Assembly: GCF_014649035.1 (NCBI RefSeq)
Contig: NZ_BMSG01000022.1
Location: forward strand, 57,156 to 121,155
Source of the DNA: Streptomyces sindenensis
GTDB taxonomy: Bacteria; Actinomycetota; Actinomycetes; Streptomycetales; Streptomycetaceae
Direction of reading: 5' to 3'
Length of the DNA stretch: 64,000 nt
Within the stretch, counting starts at the first letter, position 1; each line of letters starts with the position of its first letter. A model generated the notes under the pieces. That model ran no database searches. It saw nothing but the letters and a program-made list of their open reading frames with translations, and was not told where the DNA came from. Both the position numbers and the translations under genes were made by a program. This document shows positions 16,046 through 23,999 of this stretch, one piece after another.

Positions 16046-16681
16046 ATGCAGACGACCGAACCCCACGTCCGGGTGGGGGCCTATGCGCTGGGTGTGCTCG
16101 GGAGCGCCGACACCTTCCGCTTCGAGGAGCACCTGGCGGACTGTCCGGGGTGCCGGCTGCGGGCCGGTGAGTTCGCCGGGGTACGGGAGGGCCTGGCGGA
16201 GGTGGGGCCGCCGGTGGGCCCGGGGTCCGGGCTCGCGGAACGTCTGACGGCCGCGGTGGCGGCGGGGCGGCGCAGGGCGGGCCGGCGGCGGCTCGCCCTG
16301 GGGGCGGCCGCGGTGGTGCTGGCGGTGGGCGGCCCGGCGGCGGTGGCCGGAGTGTCGGGCGGGCCGGCGGACGGTGCGGGCGCGCAGCGGTGGTCCGGGA
16401 CGGACGGGGCGTCGGGGGCGGCGGCGGTGGTGACGGCGGCGGGGCACGAGTGGGGGACGGCGGTGGCGCTGGAGGTGGCGCGGGTTCCGGTGGTGGGGGC
16501 GTGCGCGCTGGTGGCGGTGGGCCGGGACGGCAGCGAGGAGACGGTGGGCGGCTGGTCGGCCGGCGGCGCGGAGGACGGTCCGGTGGAGGTGTCGGGCGGG
16601 GCGGCGCTGAGGCCGGAGGGCATCGACCGTTTCGAGGTGCGCACGGCGGACGGGCGGCGGCTGGTGACGGTGACGCGGTGA
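16046..16681 (+). CDS. zf-HC2/ZAS anti-sigma-like membrane protein, orphan
   Basis: About 211 residues. The N-terminal zinc-type domain is HVRVGAYALGVLGSADTF then EEHLADCPGCRLR (HxxxCxxC), followed by a basic stretch, one membrane helix (about 85-110) and an extracytoplasmic domain rich in Gly/Val (VVGACALVAVGRDGSEETVGG in part). This is the RsgA/anti-sigma layout. No sigma factor gene is adjacent: the divergent neighbour is a LytTR regulator. Start codon is uncertain: ATG 16046 matches the domain start but lacks an obvious ribosome site. Confidence 0.75.
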   Translation: MQTTEPHVRVGAYALGVLGSADTFRFEEHLADCPGCRLRAGEFAGVREGLAEVGPPVGPGSGLAERLTAAVAAGRRRAGRRRLALGAAAVVLAVGGPAAVAGVSGGPADGAGAQRWSGTDGASGAAAVVTAAGHEWGTAVALEVARVPVVGACALVAVGRDGSEETVGGWSAGGAEDGPVEVSGGAALRPEGIDRFEVRTADGRRLVTVTR

Positions 16682-16715
16682 GCCGGAGGCCCACTGCGGG
16701 AACGCGGGTCCGCCG

Positions 16716-17576
16716 CTACTTGAGGAACTTGGAGAGCCTGCGGTCGGCCAGCGGTTTTCCGCCGGTCTGGCAGGTGGGGCAGTACTGGAGCGCGGAATCG
16801 CTGAAGGAGACCTCCAGGATGGTGTCCCCGCAGACCGGGCAGGCCTCGCCGGTCCGCCCGTGGACCCGCATCCCGGTCTTCTTCTCCGCCTTGAGTCTGC
16901 CCGCCTCCACCCCGCGGGAGCGGTCCACGGCCTCCCGCAGGGTGGTGCGCAGCGCCGTGTACAGCCGGGTGACGTCGTCCTCGGTCAGGTCGGCGGTCCG
17001 CTTGAACGGGGACATCTTCGCGACGTGCAGGATCTCGTCGCTGTAGGCGTTGCCGATGCCCGCGATCAGCGACTGGTCGCGCAGCGCTCCCTTGATCTGG
17101 CGACGTGCCCCGGCGAGCAGCGCGGCGAACGCGTCGCGGTCGAAGGCGTCGGCGAGGGGGTCGGGGCCGAGGGTCGCGATACGGGAGACGTTCACGGGGT
17201 CGTGGACGAGATGGACCGAGAGGCTCTTCTTGGTGCCCATCTCGGTCAGGTCGAAGCCGTCGCCGTCCGTGGTGACCAGGCGGAGGGCGAGCGGTCCCTT
17301 GCCGGGGCGGGGCGGGGCGGCGGGGAAGGAGTCCTTCCAGCGGAGCCAGCCGGCCCGGGCGAGGTGGGTGCACAGGTGGAGTCCGCCCGCCTCGATGTCG
17401 AGGAACTTGCCGTGCCGGGCGACCGAGGTGACCCTCGTGCCCTCCAGGGCGGTCAGTGGGGGGTCGTACGTCTTCAGGACGCTGATCGCCAGCGGGAGGA
17501 CGCGGGCGATCTCCTTGCCGGCCAGGTGGTCGGCGAGGAAGACCCGCAGGGCTTCGACTTCGGGCAGTTCGGGCAT
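16716..17576 (-). CDS. Fpg/Nei-family DNA glycosylase/AP lyase
   Basis: A 286-residue base-excision-repair enzyme of the usual family length. The N-terminus MPELPEVEAL supplies the catalytic Pro1/Glu2 after Met removal. The H2TH region is near IAGIGNAYSDEILH, and the C-terminal zinc finger is CPVCGDTI ... YCPTCQTGGKPL. It removes oxidised bases and nicks the AP site. Whether it prefers 8-oxoG (Fpg) or oxidised pyrimidines (Nei) cannot be read. A second family member usually exists elsewhere in streptomycetes, so I give no symbol. Confidence 0.93.
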   Translation of the reverse strand: MPELPEVEALRVFLADHLAGKEIARVLPLAISVLKTYDPPLTALEGTRVTSVARHGKFLDIEAGGLHLCTHLARAGWLRWKDSFPAAPPRPGKGPLALRLVTTDGDGFDLTEMGTKKSLSVHLVHDPVNVSRIATLGPDPLADAFDRDAFAALLAGARRQIKGALRDQSLIAGIGNAYSDEILHVAKMSPFKRTADLTEDDVTRLYTALRTTLREAVDRSRGVEAGRLKAEKKTGMRVHGRTGEACPVCGDTILEVSFSDSALQYCPTCQTGGKPLADRRLSKFLK

Positions 17577-17612
17577 GGTTCAAGCCTGCCGCAGCCGGTA
17601 CGCCGCTGCCTG

Positions 17613-18992
17613 TCAGGACACCGGTGCGCGGTCCGGGCCGGTGACGAGGGCGGACAGCTCCGTGAACTCGTCCTCGACCGCGGCGGCGAGCCGGTCCACG
17701 TCGGGCAGCGCCTTGCCGTCGGCCACCAGGCCCACGTGCACCCGCCCGCCGTAGGTGGACAGGGCGACCGCCAGGGACTGGCCCCGGGCCAGCGGCGCCA
17801 TGGGGTAGAGGGCGGTCAGCGGGCAGCCGCCCAGCGAGAGCGCCGAGCGGGGCAGCGGCACGCTGGTGACCAGGACGTCGAAGAGCAGGCGGGCGGCGTT
17901 GGCCGCGAGCGGTGCACCGAACCGGTGGGCCAGCGGCGGCAGTTGGTCGGCGAGTACGGCGACGGCCCCGGCGCCCTTCAGGGGGCCCGCCGCCTTGTTG
18001 CGGTCCATCGCGGCCCGGACCGCCCGGAGCCGTCTTTGCGGGTCGGCCGCGGTGACCGGCAGACCCAGCAGATAGGCGGAGAGCCGGTTGCCGGAGGCGG
18101 CGGTCCCGCCCGGGCGGCGCCGGGAGACGGGGACCAGTGCGCGCGGGTCCGCGGCGGGCAGGGGCTCGCCCCGCTCGGTCATCCAGCGGCGCAGCGCCCC
18201 GGCGACGACGGCCAGGAGGACGTCGTTGGCGGTGCCGCCCTCGGCGCGCCGGATCCGCTGGAGGTCCCCGGCATCGAGGTGGGCGGTGGCCAGGCGCCGG
18301 GTGCCGCTGGAGGGAGCGGTGAGCGGGGAGGGGCCCCACAGGTCGAGGCGGCCGGCGCGGACGACGGAGGCCCCCACGCCGAGTGCCCGGCCGACCTCGC
18401 CGAGCCGCCCGAGCGCCATGCCCGCCATCTCCCTGGGGTCGGGCAGCCAGGAGCGGGGCGGGACGGCGGTGCGGCCCCGGGCGGTGGTGCGGGCCCCGGT
18501 GACGGCGGCGATCTCGTCGAAGATGCCGGCCCCGATGGCGACCGCCCGCATCCCGTCGGCCAGGGCGTGGTGCAGTTTGACCAGGACGGCGAAGGGCCCG
18601 TCGGCCGCGCCGCCGATCAGGTACATCCGCCAGGGCGGCAGCCCGCGCCCGAGCGGCCGCTCCATCAGTTCGCCGGCCAGCCGGGTGGCCCCCGCCATGA
18701 AGTCGGCGTCGGGCACGACGACCCGCTCGACGTGCCGGTGCACGTCGAAGTCCTTGTCCACCGTCCAGGCCTTGCCGCCGACCGGCAGCAGGACGTCCCG
18801 TACGGACATGCGCAGCCGGGGAATCGCGGCTGCGCGGGTCCCGAGCAGTTCGAGGATCCGCTCCGGGCCGGCGCCGGGCACCGGGGCGAAGACGGCGAGC
18901 GCGCCCAGGTGCATCGGGTGGGCGTCCGATTCGAGGTGCCAGAACGCCAGGTCGAGCGGGGCGAGAAGCTCGGTACTCAACAGGGGCCTCAT
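17613..18992 (-). CDS. Wax ester synthase / acyl-CoA:diacylglycerol acyltransferase (WS/DGAT)
   Basis: A 459-residue acyltransferase. The catalytic motif HHALADG is intact at about residues 141-147, and the N-terminal LLSTELLAPLDLAFWHLE and C-terminal SNVPGP-type region (here LVTSVPLPRS) follow the family order. It makes triacylglycerol, the storage lipid of sporulating streptomycetes, and resembles SCO0958 from memory. ATG 18992 has a weak ribosome site; a TTG five codons in is an alternative. The 140-base upstream gap contains an AT-rich patch (19066-19100) that probably holds the promoter. Confidence 0.92.
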   Translation of the reverse strand: MRPLLSTELLAPLDLAFWHLESDAHPMHLGALAVFAPVPGAGPERILELLGTRAAAIPRLRMSVRDVLLPVGGKAWTVDKDFDVHRHVERVVVPDADFMAGATRLAGELMERPLGRGLPPWRMYLIGGAADGPFAVLVKLHHALADGMRAVAIGAGIFDEIAAVTGARTTARGRTAVPPRSWLPDPREMAGMALGRLGEVGRALGVGASVVRAGRLDLWGPSPLTAPSSGTRRLATAHLDAGDLQRIRRAEGGTANDVLLAVVAGALRRWMTERGEPLPAADPRALVPVSRRRPGGTAASGNRLSAYLLGLPVTAADPQRRLRAVRAAMDRNKAAGPLKGAGAVAVLADQLPPLAHRFGAPLAANAARLLFDVLVTSVPLPRSALSLGGCPLTALYPMAPLARGQSLAVALSTYGGRVHVGLVADGKALPDVDRLAAAVEDEFTELSALVTGPDRAPVS

Positions 18993-19133
18993 GTCGTCGA
19001 AGCGGCGGGGCCGGGGTGGGCAGGCCCCCTCGCAGTCAATCGTTTGCAGTCAGTCACGGTCAAGCACAGACATATTACGTACTGTTACATCGGTGCGTCG
19101 GTCACGGTCGTACGGGCTGCGCCGGGCCGGCCT

Positions 19134-21206
19134 TCAGCGGGTCGGGATGAGGAACTCGCACCACACGCATTTGCCGCTCCCCCGCGACTCCACGCCCCAG
19201 ACGTCGGCCAGCCGGTCGACCAGCATCAGGCCGCGTCCCGACACCCCGTCCTCCCCCGCGTCGCGGCGCCGGGGCAGGGCGCTGGAGCGGTCCTCGACGT
19301 CGACGCGCAGCCGCCGCTCGGTTCCGGCGAGCACCCGGATCGTCACGACGGCACCGCCGTCGGTGTGCATCAGCGCGTTGGTGATCAGCTCGTCGGCCGC
19401 GAGCTCGATCTCGTCGGCCCGGTCCTTCGCCCCCCAGGCCCGGACCGCGGCCCGGATCATGTGCCGGGACGAGCTCAGCGCCTCGGGGTCGTTCTGGGCG
19501 ACGTGCTGCTGGAGCCGGCCGCCCGGCTGCGGGGCGTGGGCGGCCCGGCGGCGCAGCAGCAGGACCGCGACATCGTCCTGGCCGCCGCTCCCGTCGACCG
19601 CGTCACAGAGTTGATCGGCCAGTTTCTGGAGGTCCTGGGGGCCGTTGGCGACGAGGGCGGTGAGCCGCTGCATGCCTTCGTCCAGGTCGGATCCCGGCAG
19701 TTCGACGAGGCCGTCGGTGAAGAGGATCATGGTCTGGCCGGGGTCCAGCTCGACCGTGGAGACCGGATACTCCAGCCGGCCGAACTCCGCCGAGAGGCCG
19801 AGCGGCAGACCTCCCTCGGACACCACGCGGCGGCAGCTCCCGTCCACGTCCCGCACCACCGGGTCCACATGCCCGGCGCGGACGACCTGCACCACCCCGG
19901 TGGTGAGGTCGGCCTCGGCATAGGTGCAGGTGGCGAAGCGGTCGGTGTCCAGTTCGTGCAGGAAGACGGAGGCGCGCGCCATGACCGTGGCGGGGCTGTG
20001 CCCCTCGGCGGCGTACGCGCGCAGCACGATCCTGAGCTGCCCCATGACGGCGGCGGCGTGGGTGTCGTGCCCCTGGACGTCGCCGATGACGGCGCCGACC
20101 CGGCCGCCGGGCAGCGGGATCAGGTCGTACCAGTCGCCGCCGATGTCCCGGCCGAGGCGGGCCGAGCGGTAGCGGACGGCGACCTGCGCACCGGGGACGG
20201 ACGGGATCCGGCGCGGCAGCATGGCCTGCTGGAGGCCTTCCGCCAGGTCGTGCTCCTGTTCGTAGAGCATCGCGCGCTGGAGGCTCTGGGCGATCGAGGT
20301 GCCGAGCGCCATCAGCAGATTGCGTTCGTCGGCGGTGAAGCCGTCCTTGTCCCGGTAGAGCAGGCCGAGCGCGCCGATCGGGCGGGCCTGGGCGATCAGC
20401 GGCATATAGGCGGCGGAGGTGATCCCGAGGTGGCTGATGTTGCGCCACAGGATCGGGTAGGAGGCGGCGAAGTCCTCGGCGGACTCGATGAAGCGCGGAG
20501 ACAGCGTGCGGACGACTTCGCTCATCGGGTACTGCTCGTCCACCCGGGTGTACCGGGTGCCGGGGACGTACGCGCCTTCGGGGCCGTCGGCCACCAGGTG
20601 GATGCGGCCGGATTCCAGCAGCCCCATGACGAGGCTGGTGGCTCCGAGGTGGGCGAGGCCCTGGGAGTTCTTGAGGACGGCGATGACGTCCTTGACCGTA
20701 CGGGCGTGGGCCAGGGCGGCGGTGGTGCCCTCGACCAGGCTGGTGCGCCGGCGGCGCTCCTCGTCCAGTTCGCGCCGGGCGGTGGAGTCGGCCAGTTCCT
20801 GGGTGGCGTCGCGGACGATCCCGATGATGCGGCGGGGGCGTCCGCTCCCGTCGCGGCGGACGAACCCCTGGGTGTGCGTCCAGCGCAGGGTGCCGTCGCG
20901 CCGCTGGACGCGGAAGTACGCCCCGTAGTCGGTGCGCCCGCTCTTGAGGGCGTGCGAGACCAGCGCGTCCAGGCGCTGAGCCTCGTCTGTCGGCACGCGC
21001 GGCGCCAGCGAGGCCGGCCGGCCGTCGTATTCGTCCGGGGTCAGATCGAACACGTCGAGGGCGGTCCGGTCCATGTGCATCAGGCCGGTGTCGAGGTCCC
21101 AGTCGAAGCTGCCCATACGGTTCAGGGCGAGGCTGAGGTCCGGGCGGGCGGGCCAGTCGTCGGGGAGTGACAGGGCACCCGCTACCCGATCATCCATGTG
21201 GGCCAC
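19134..21206 (-). CDS. PAS-GAF-PP2C phosphatase fused to an RsbW-like ATPase
   Basis: A 690-residue signalling protein. Order: PAS (about 25-140, FDWDLDTGLMHMD, YFRVQRRDGTLRW), GAF (about 165-320), SpoIIE/PP2C phosphatase (about 340-560) with GGDWYDLIPLPGG, IGDVQGHDTHAAA, FTDGLVELPG and DDVAVLLL, and a C-terminal HATPase_c (about 580-690) with AADELITNALMHTDG and GRGLMLVDRLADVWG. Such proteins dephosphorylate STAS antagonists and may also bind or phosphorylate them, controlling SigB/F-type sigma factors. All phosphatase metal ligands look intact. GTG 21206 or ATG 21197 could be the start. Confidence 0.93.
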   Translation of the reverse strand: MAHMDDRVAGALSLPDDWPARPDLSLALNRMGSFDWDLDTGLMHMDRTALDVFDLTPDEYDGRPASLAPRVPTDEAQRLDALVSHALKSGRTDYGAYFRVQRRDGTLRWTHTQGFVRRDGSGRPRRIIGIVRDATQELADSTARRELDEERRRRTSLVEGTTAALAHARTVKDVIAVLKNSQGLAHLGATSLVMGLLESGRIHLVADGPEGAYVPGTRYTRVDEQYPMSEVVRTLSPRFIESAEDFAASYPILWRNISHLGITSAAYMPLIAQARPIGALGLLYRDKDGFTADERNLLMALGTSIAQSLQRAMLYEQEHDLAEGLQQAMLPRRIPSVPGAQVAVRYRSARLGRDIGGDWYDLIPLPGGRVGAVIGDVQGHDTHAAAVMGQLRIVLRAYAAEGHSPATVMARASVFLHELDTDRFATCTYAEADLTTGVVQVVRAGHVDPVVRDVDGSCRRVVSEGGLPLGLSAEFGRLEYPVSTVELDPGQTMILFTDGLVELPGSDLDEGMQRLTALVANGPQDLQKLADQLCDAVDGSGGQDDVAVLLLRRRAAHAPQPGGRLQQHVAQNDPEALSSSRHMIRAAVRAWGAKDRADEIELAADELITNALMHTDGGAVVTIRVLAGTERRLRVDVEDRSSALPRRRDAGEDGVSGRGLMLVDRLADVWGVESRGSGKCVWCEFLIPTR

Positions 21207-21263
21207 TCTGCCACCATTTTCCCGATTCCTCTTGTCCGCTTCCGCCGGTCGGACATCGCCCGG

Positions 21264-22358
21264 TCAACCGGCGAACACGTCGCCGAGGTCCGCTTCCATG
21301 GGCGCGTCCGGCTCCGCGGGCACATCCGGCTCCCCCGGCTCGGCGGGGAAGACCTGGGTCGGCTCGGGCACCACCTCCTCCGGGTCACCCTCCTCGTACT
21401 CCCACGGCTCCTCGGGCAGCGGGTCGCCGAAGTCGTCGGACGACTCGTCGGGGCCGGGGTCCGTCGGCGCTTCCGGCTCGGAGGGGGCCGGGTCGGACGG
21501 GGCGGGGTCCGGGGGCTCGGAGGGGCGGCCCGGGGACGGGAAGAGCAGGTCGGCGTCGGGTTCGAAGGGCGGCGGGTCGTCCGGGTCCCGGTCCCGGCCG
21601 CCGCTGTCGCCCATGGCCCGCTCGATCCAGGTGTTGTCGTCGGCGTTCACGATGATCAGGCTCGTGGCCGCCTTGACACCGGGCTCGACGGCCACGATGC
21701 GCGCGGGGTCGTAGCCGGGCCAGCGCTCGCCCCGGTGGGCGACCTTCCCGTCGGCGACCACGGGCGGCCCCAGCGGGTTGCCGCAGGCGCAGCGGACCCG
21801 GGGCATTCCGCGGCTGTCGACCAGGACGGCGGTGCCCGCCTGGAGCACGGCCTGGAAGGCGGTGGCCGATCCGGCGCTGTAGCCGTGGTTGGTGACCTGG
21901 GCGTCGGCGCGCAGGACGACCGGGGTCAGGGACCTCAGATAGCCCGGGATCTGCACGGCCTCGATACCGGCCGCCTCGGCGAAGGCGCCCGCCTTGGCCT
22001 TGTCGTCGGTCAGGAGGGTGGTCTGGCGCTCGACATCGCAGGCGGCGACCGATCGGGTGCCGCCGTAGAGCCCGGGGACGGCGCCGGAGACCGGATGGAC
22101 CGTACGGGTGGCGGAGCCCGGTTCGCCGTCCGGTGCGCCGGAGGGGGACGGGGCGTCCGCCGCCCGCGCCGTGGACGCGGTGAACGGCCCGGGGCCGGGG
22201 GACGCGAGCGGCTGGAGCAGGACGTCCTTGGCCTCCGCGGTGCCCGTGGTGCCCTTCGCCGTGCGGTCGCCGCCCTGGCCGCAGCCGGCGACGGCGAGCA
22301 GCACCCCGGCGGACAGCGCGGTGAGCGCGGTACGCCGGAAACGTCCTTGTGAGCGCAC
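21264..22358 (-). CDS. Lipoprotein with DUF6777-like domain and acidic Pro/Glu tail
   Basis: A 364-residue exported lipoprotein. Signal peptide with lipobox LAVAGC (Cys at about residue 25), a globular domain (about 85-260) with HPVSGAVPGLYGGTRSVAAC, TNHGYSAGSATAFQAVLQAG and RCACGNPLGPP, then an acidic Pro/Asp/Glu/Ser-rich tail of about 100 residues ending near APMEADLGDVFAG. The globular part resembles the actinobacterial DUF6777 family; its function is unknown. GTG 22358 is preceded by AGGAG. It diverges from the YndJ-like gene; the shared 169-base gap contains the twin operators at 22456-22510. Confidence 0.75.
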   Translation of the reverse strand: MRSQGRFRRTALTALSAGVLLAVAGCGQGGDRTAKGTTGTAEAKDVLLQPLASPGPGPFTASTARAADAPSPSGAPDGEPGSATRTVHPVSGAVPGLYGGTRSVAACDVERQTTLLTDDKAKAGAFAEAAGIEAVQIPGYLRSLTPVVLRADAQVTNHGYSAGSATAFQAVLQAGTAVLVDSRGMPRVRCACGNPLGPPVVADGKVAHRGERWPGYDPARIVAVEPGVKAATSLIIVNADDNTWIERAMGDSGGRDRDPDDPPPFEPDADLLFPSPGRPSEPPDPAPSDPAPSEPEAPTDPGPDESSDDFGDPLPEEPWEYEEGDPEEVVPEPTQVFPAEPGEPDVPAEPDAPMEADLGDVFAG

Positions 22359-22455
22359 AGAGGTCTCCTGCCTGTCCCGGGGATGCGGATCGGTGTCACC
22401 ATCTGTGCCGCACCGGGCACGGACCCGCAAGCGGACGGACGCCCCCACCCCCGCC

Positions 22456-22510
22456 TTGAACGCGTTCAATTAATCCTCTACGCTCATGACCAGAAGTTGA
22501 ACACGTTCAA
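22456..22510 (+). promoter_or_regulatory. Sigma70-type promoter bracketed by two near-identical 14-bp palindromes
   Basis: Operator 1 is TTGAACGCGTTCAA (22456-22469) and operator 2 is TTGAACACGTTCAA (22497-22510), 41 bases centre to centre, about four helical turns. The first six bases of operator 1 also serve as a -35 (TTGAAC). With a 17-base spacer comes TACGCT (22479-22484) as -10, placing operator 2 just past the start of transcription. This is the classic layout for repression. Both sites match the TetR-type core AAC-NN-GTT. The controlled gene begins at 22528. Confidence 0.8.
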
Positions 22511-22527
22511 ACGATGGAGGGGGAAGC

Positions 22528-23400
22528 ATGTCCGTACTGGTCAACGCCATCGTCATGCTGGGCATGCTCGTCGTCGTGCCGGTGGGTCTGCAGCTGACCG
22601 GGCAACCGGAGCTGGAGCGGATCCGCCGCCTCTGGCCCCTCTTCGCCGCGCCGGGAGCGCTCGCCCTCTGGCTGCCGCGCGGTGCCACGGCCACGGCGCT
22701 CGCCGGCGTCTACGCCGTAGGGGCCGCGCTGCTCGCCCTGCACGCCCCGCGCCGCGTGGCCCGGGGCCGGGACCTCGACCCGGCCGGGATCGCCCTGCTC
22801 ACCGCGCTGGTCACCCCGACGGTCGCCGCGACCGCCCTGGTCGCCGAGCGTTCGGGGCACGAGCTGTTCGGGTTCGGCCTCGGCATCCTGGCGCTGACCG
22901 TGCCGCACTTCCACTTCGCCGGATTCGCCGCCGCCCTGATCGCCGGACTGGTCTGCCGGGTCTGCGACGGCCCCGCGGGCCGCTTCGCCGCGCTGAGCGT
23001 GCCGCTGGGCACCCTGCTCGTCCTCGTCGGCTACTTCATCGGGGACTGGGCCGAACTCACCGGGGCCGTCGTCCTGACGGCCGGAATGTGGACGGTGGGC
23101 CTGCTGACCTGGCGGATGGGGCACGAGGAGGGCCGGGACCGGACGACGCGGCTCCTCCTGCTCGCCTCCGCCGCCGTCCTGGTGGCGACGATGCTGCTCG
23201 CGCTGAGCTGGGCGCTCGGCGAGGCGACCGGGCTCCCCCACCTGACCCTGACCTGGATGGCCGCCACCCATGGCCTGGGCAACGCGCTGGGCTTCGCGCT
23301 CTGCTCACTCCTGGCCTGGCGGCGCATCCACACCCACGATGCCGCCCGCACCGAAACCCGCACCGCCGTCCACACCCACACCGAAGGCAGGACCGCATGA
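22528..23400 (+). CDS. YndJ-like multi-pass membrane protein
   Basis: A 290-residue protein with about nine membrane helices and two conserved His-rich motifs within the membrane, VPHFHFAGFAA (about residue 130) and THGLGNALGFALC (about 250). These match the YndJ family, which in Bacillus also neighbours a DUF1990 protein. No activity is established; buried His residues suggest metal or heme binding (inference). ATG 22528 has GGAGGGGG upstream. It is the first gene of a block controlled by the twin-operator promoter and is coupled to the next gene by ATGA. Confidence 0.82.
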   Translation: MSVLVNAIVMLGMLVVVPVGLQLTGQPELERIRRLWPLFAAPGALALWLPRGATATALAGVYAVGAALLALHAPRRVARGRDLDPAGIALLTALVTPTVAATALVAERSGHELFGFGLGILALTVPHFHFAGFAAALIAGLVCRVCDGPAGRFAALSVPLGTLLVLVGYFIGDWAELTGAVVLTAGMWTVGLLTWRMGHEEGRDRTTRLLLLASAAVLVATMLLALSWALGEATGLPHLTLTWMAATHGLGNALGFALCSLLAWRRIHTHDAARTETRTAVHTHTEGRTA

Positions 23401-23909
23401 GCACCCTCAGCTACCCGGAGGTCGGCGCGACCCGCCTCGGCCCGCTCCCCCGCGGCTACCACCACCTCCACCACCGCACCCGGGTCGGCCGGGGCGCGGC
23501 GGACTTCGCGGCCGCCGGCGCGGCGATAACCGAGTGGCGGATGCACCGGGCGTCGGGCGCCCGGGTGGAGGCTTCGGCACGGCGCGCGGAGCCCGGCGGC
23601 GGCGTCCGGGTCTCCCTGGGCCTGGGCCCGCTGCGGTTCACCGCCCCGTGCGAGGTGATCTGGACGGCGTACGGGGAGGACAGCCGTACCGGCTTCGGCT
23701 ACGGCACCCTGGCCGGGCATCCGGAGCGCGGCGAGGAGTGCTTCGTGGTGGACCTCGCGGACGACGGCACGGTCTGGTTCACCGTCCTGGCGTTCTCGCG
23801 GCCCGCCTCCTGGTACACCCGGCTCGCCGGGCCGCTGGTGCCGGTCGCGCAGCACTGGTACGCGCGCAGGCTCGGCCGGACGCTCCGCCGGATCGTCGCC
23901 GCGGGCTGA
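23397..23909 (+). CDS. DUF1990 (UPF0548) protein
   Basis: A 170-residue soluble protein. It begins LSYPEVGATRLGPLPRGYHHLHH and carries GFGYGTLAGHPERGEECFVV and FSRPASWYTRLAGPLVPVAQ, the hallmarks of DUF1990. ATG 23397 overlaps the YndJ stop. Function is unknown; the family recurs beside YndJ-like proteins, here and in Bacillus, implying a joint role at the membrane. Confidence 0.88.
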   Translation: MSTLSYPEVGATRLGPLPRGYHHLHHRTRVGRGAADFAAAGAAITEWRMHRASGARVEASARRAEPGGGVRVSLGLGPLRFTAPCEVIWTAYGEDSRTGFGYGTLAGHPERGEECFVVDLADDGTVWFTVLAFSRPASWYTRLAGPLVPVAQHWYARRLGRTLRRIVAAG

Positions 23910-23932
23910 CCCGCCCGGCCCGCGAGCGGAGG

Positions 23933-23975
23933 GGCCCGGGAACCGCCGGTATCGGCCGGCGGAAAGCCCCGGGCC
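23933..23975. terminator. Two-tier hairpin, terminator-like
   Basis: An outer 8-bp stem (23933-23940 with 23968-23975) encloses an inner 7-bp stem (23943-23949 with 23956-23962). It has no T tract. It lies between the DUF1990 and lipase maturation factor genes and may attenuate readthrough or stabilise the upstream mRNA end. Confidence 0.55.
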
Positions 23976-23999
23976 GCCCGACGGCCGATACTGGCAGGG

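Noticed and set aside
16860..21170. Very long open frame on the + strand (over 1,400 codons)
   Set aside because: It is the antisense shadow of the Fpg/Nei, WS/DGAT and PP2C genes, which have intact family motifs and proper codon bias on the minus strand.
22456..22510. Assignment of the twin operators to KstR and cholesterol catabolism
   Set aside because: The consensus fits, but the genes are not steroid genes and many TetR proteins share the AAC-NN-GTT core.
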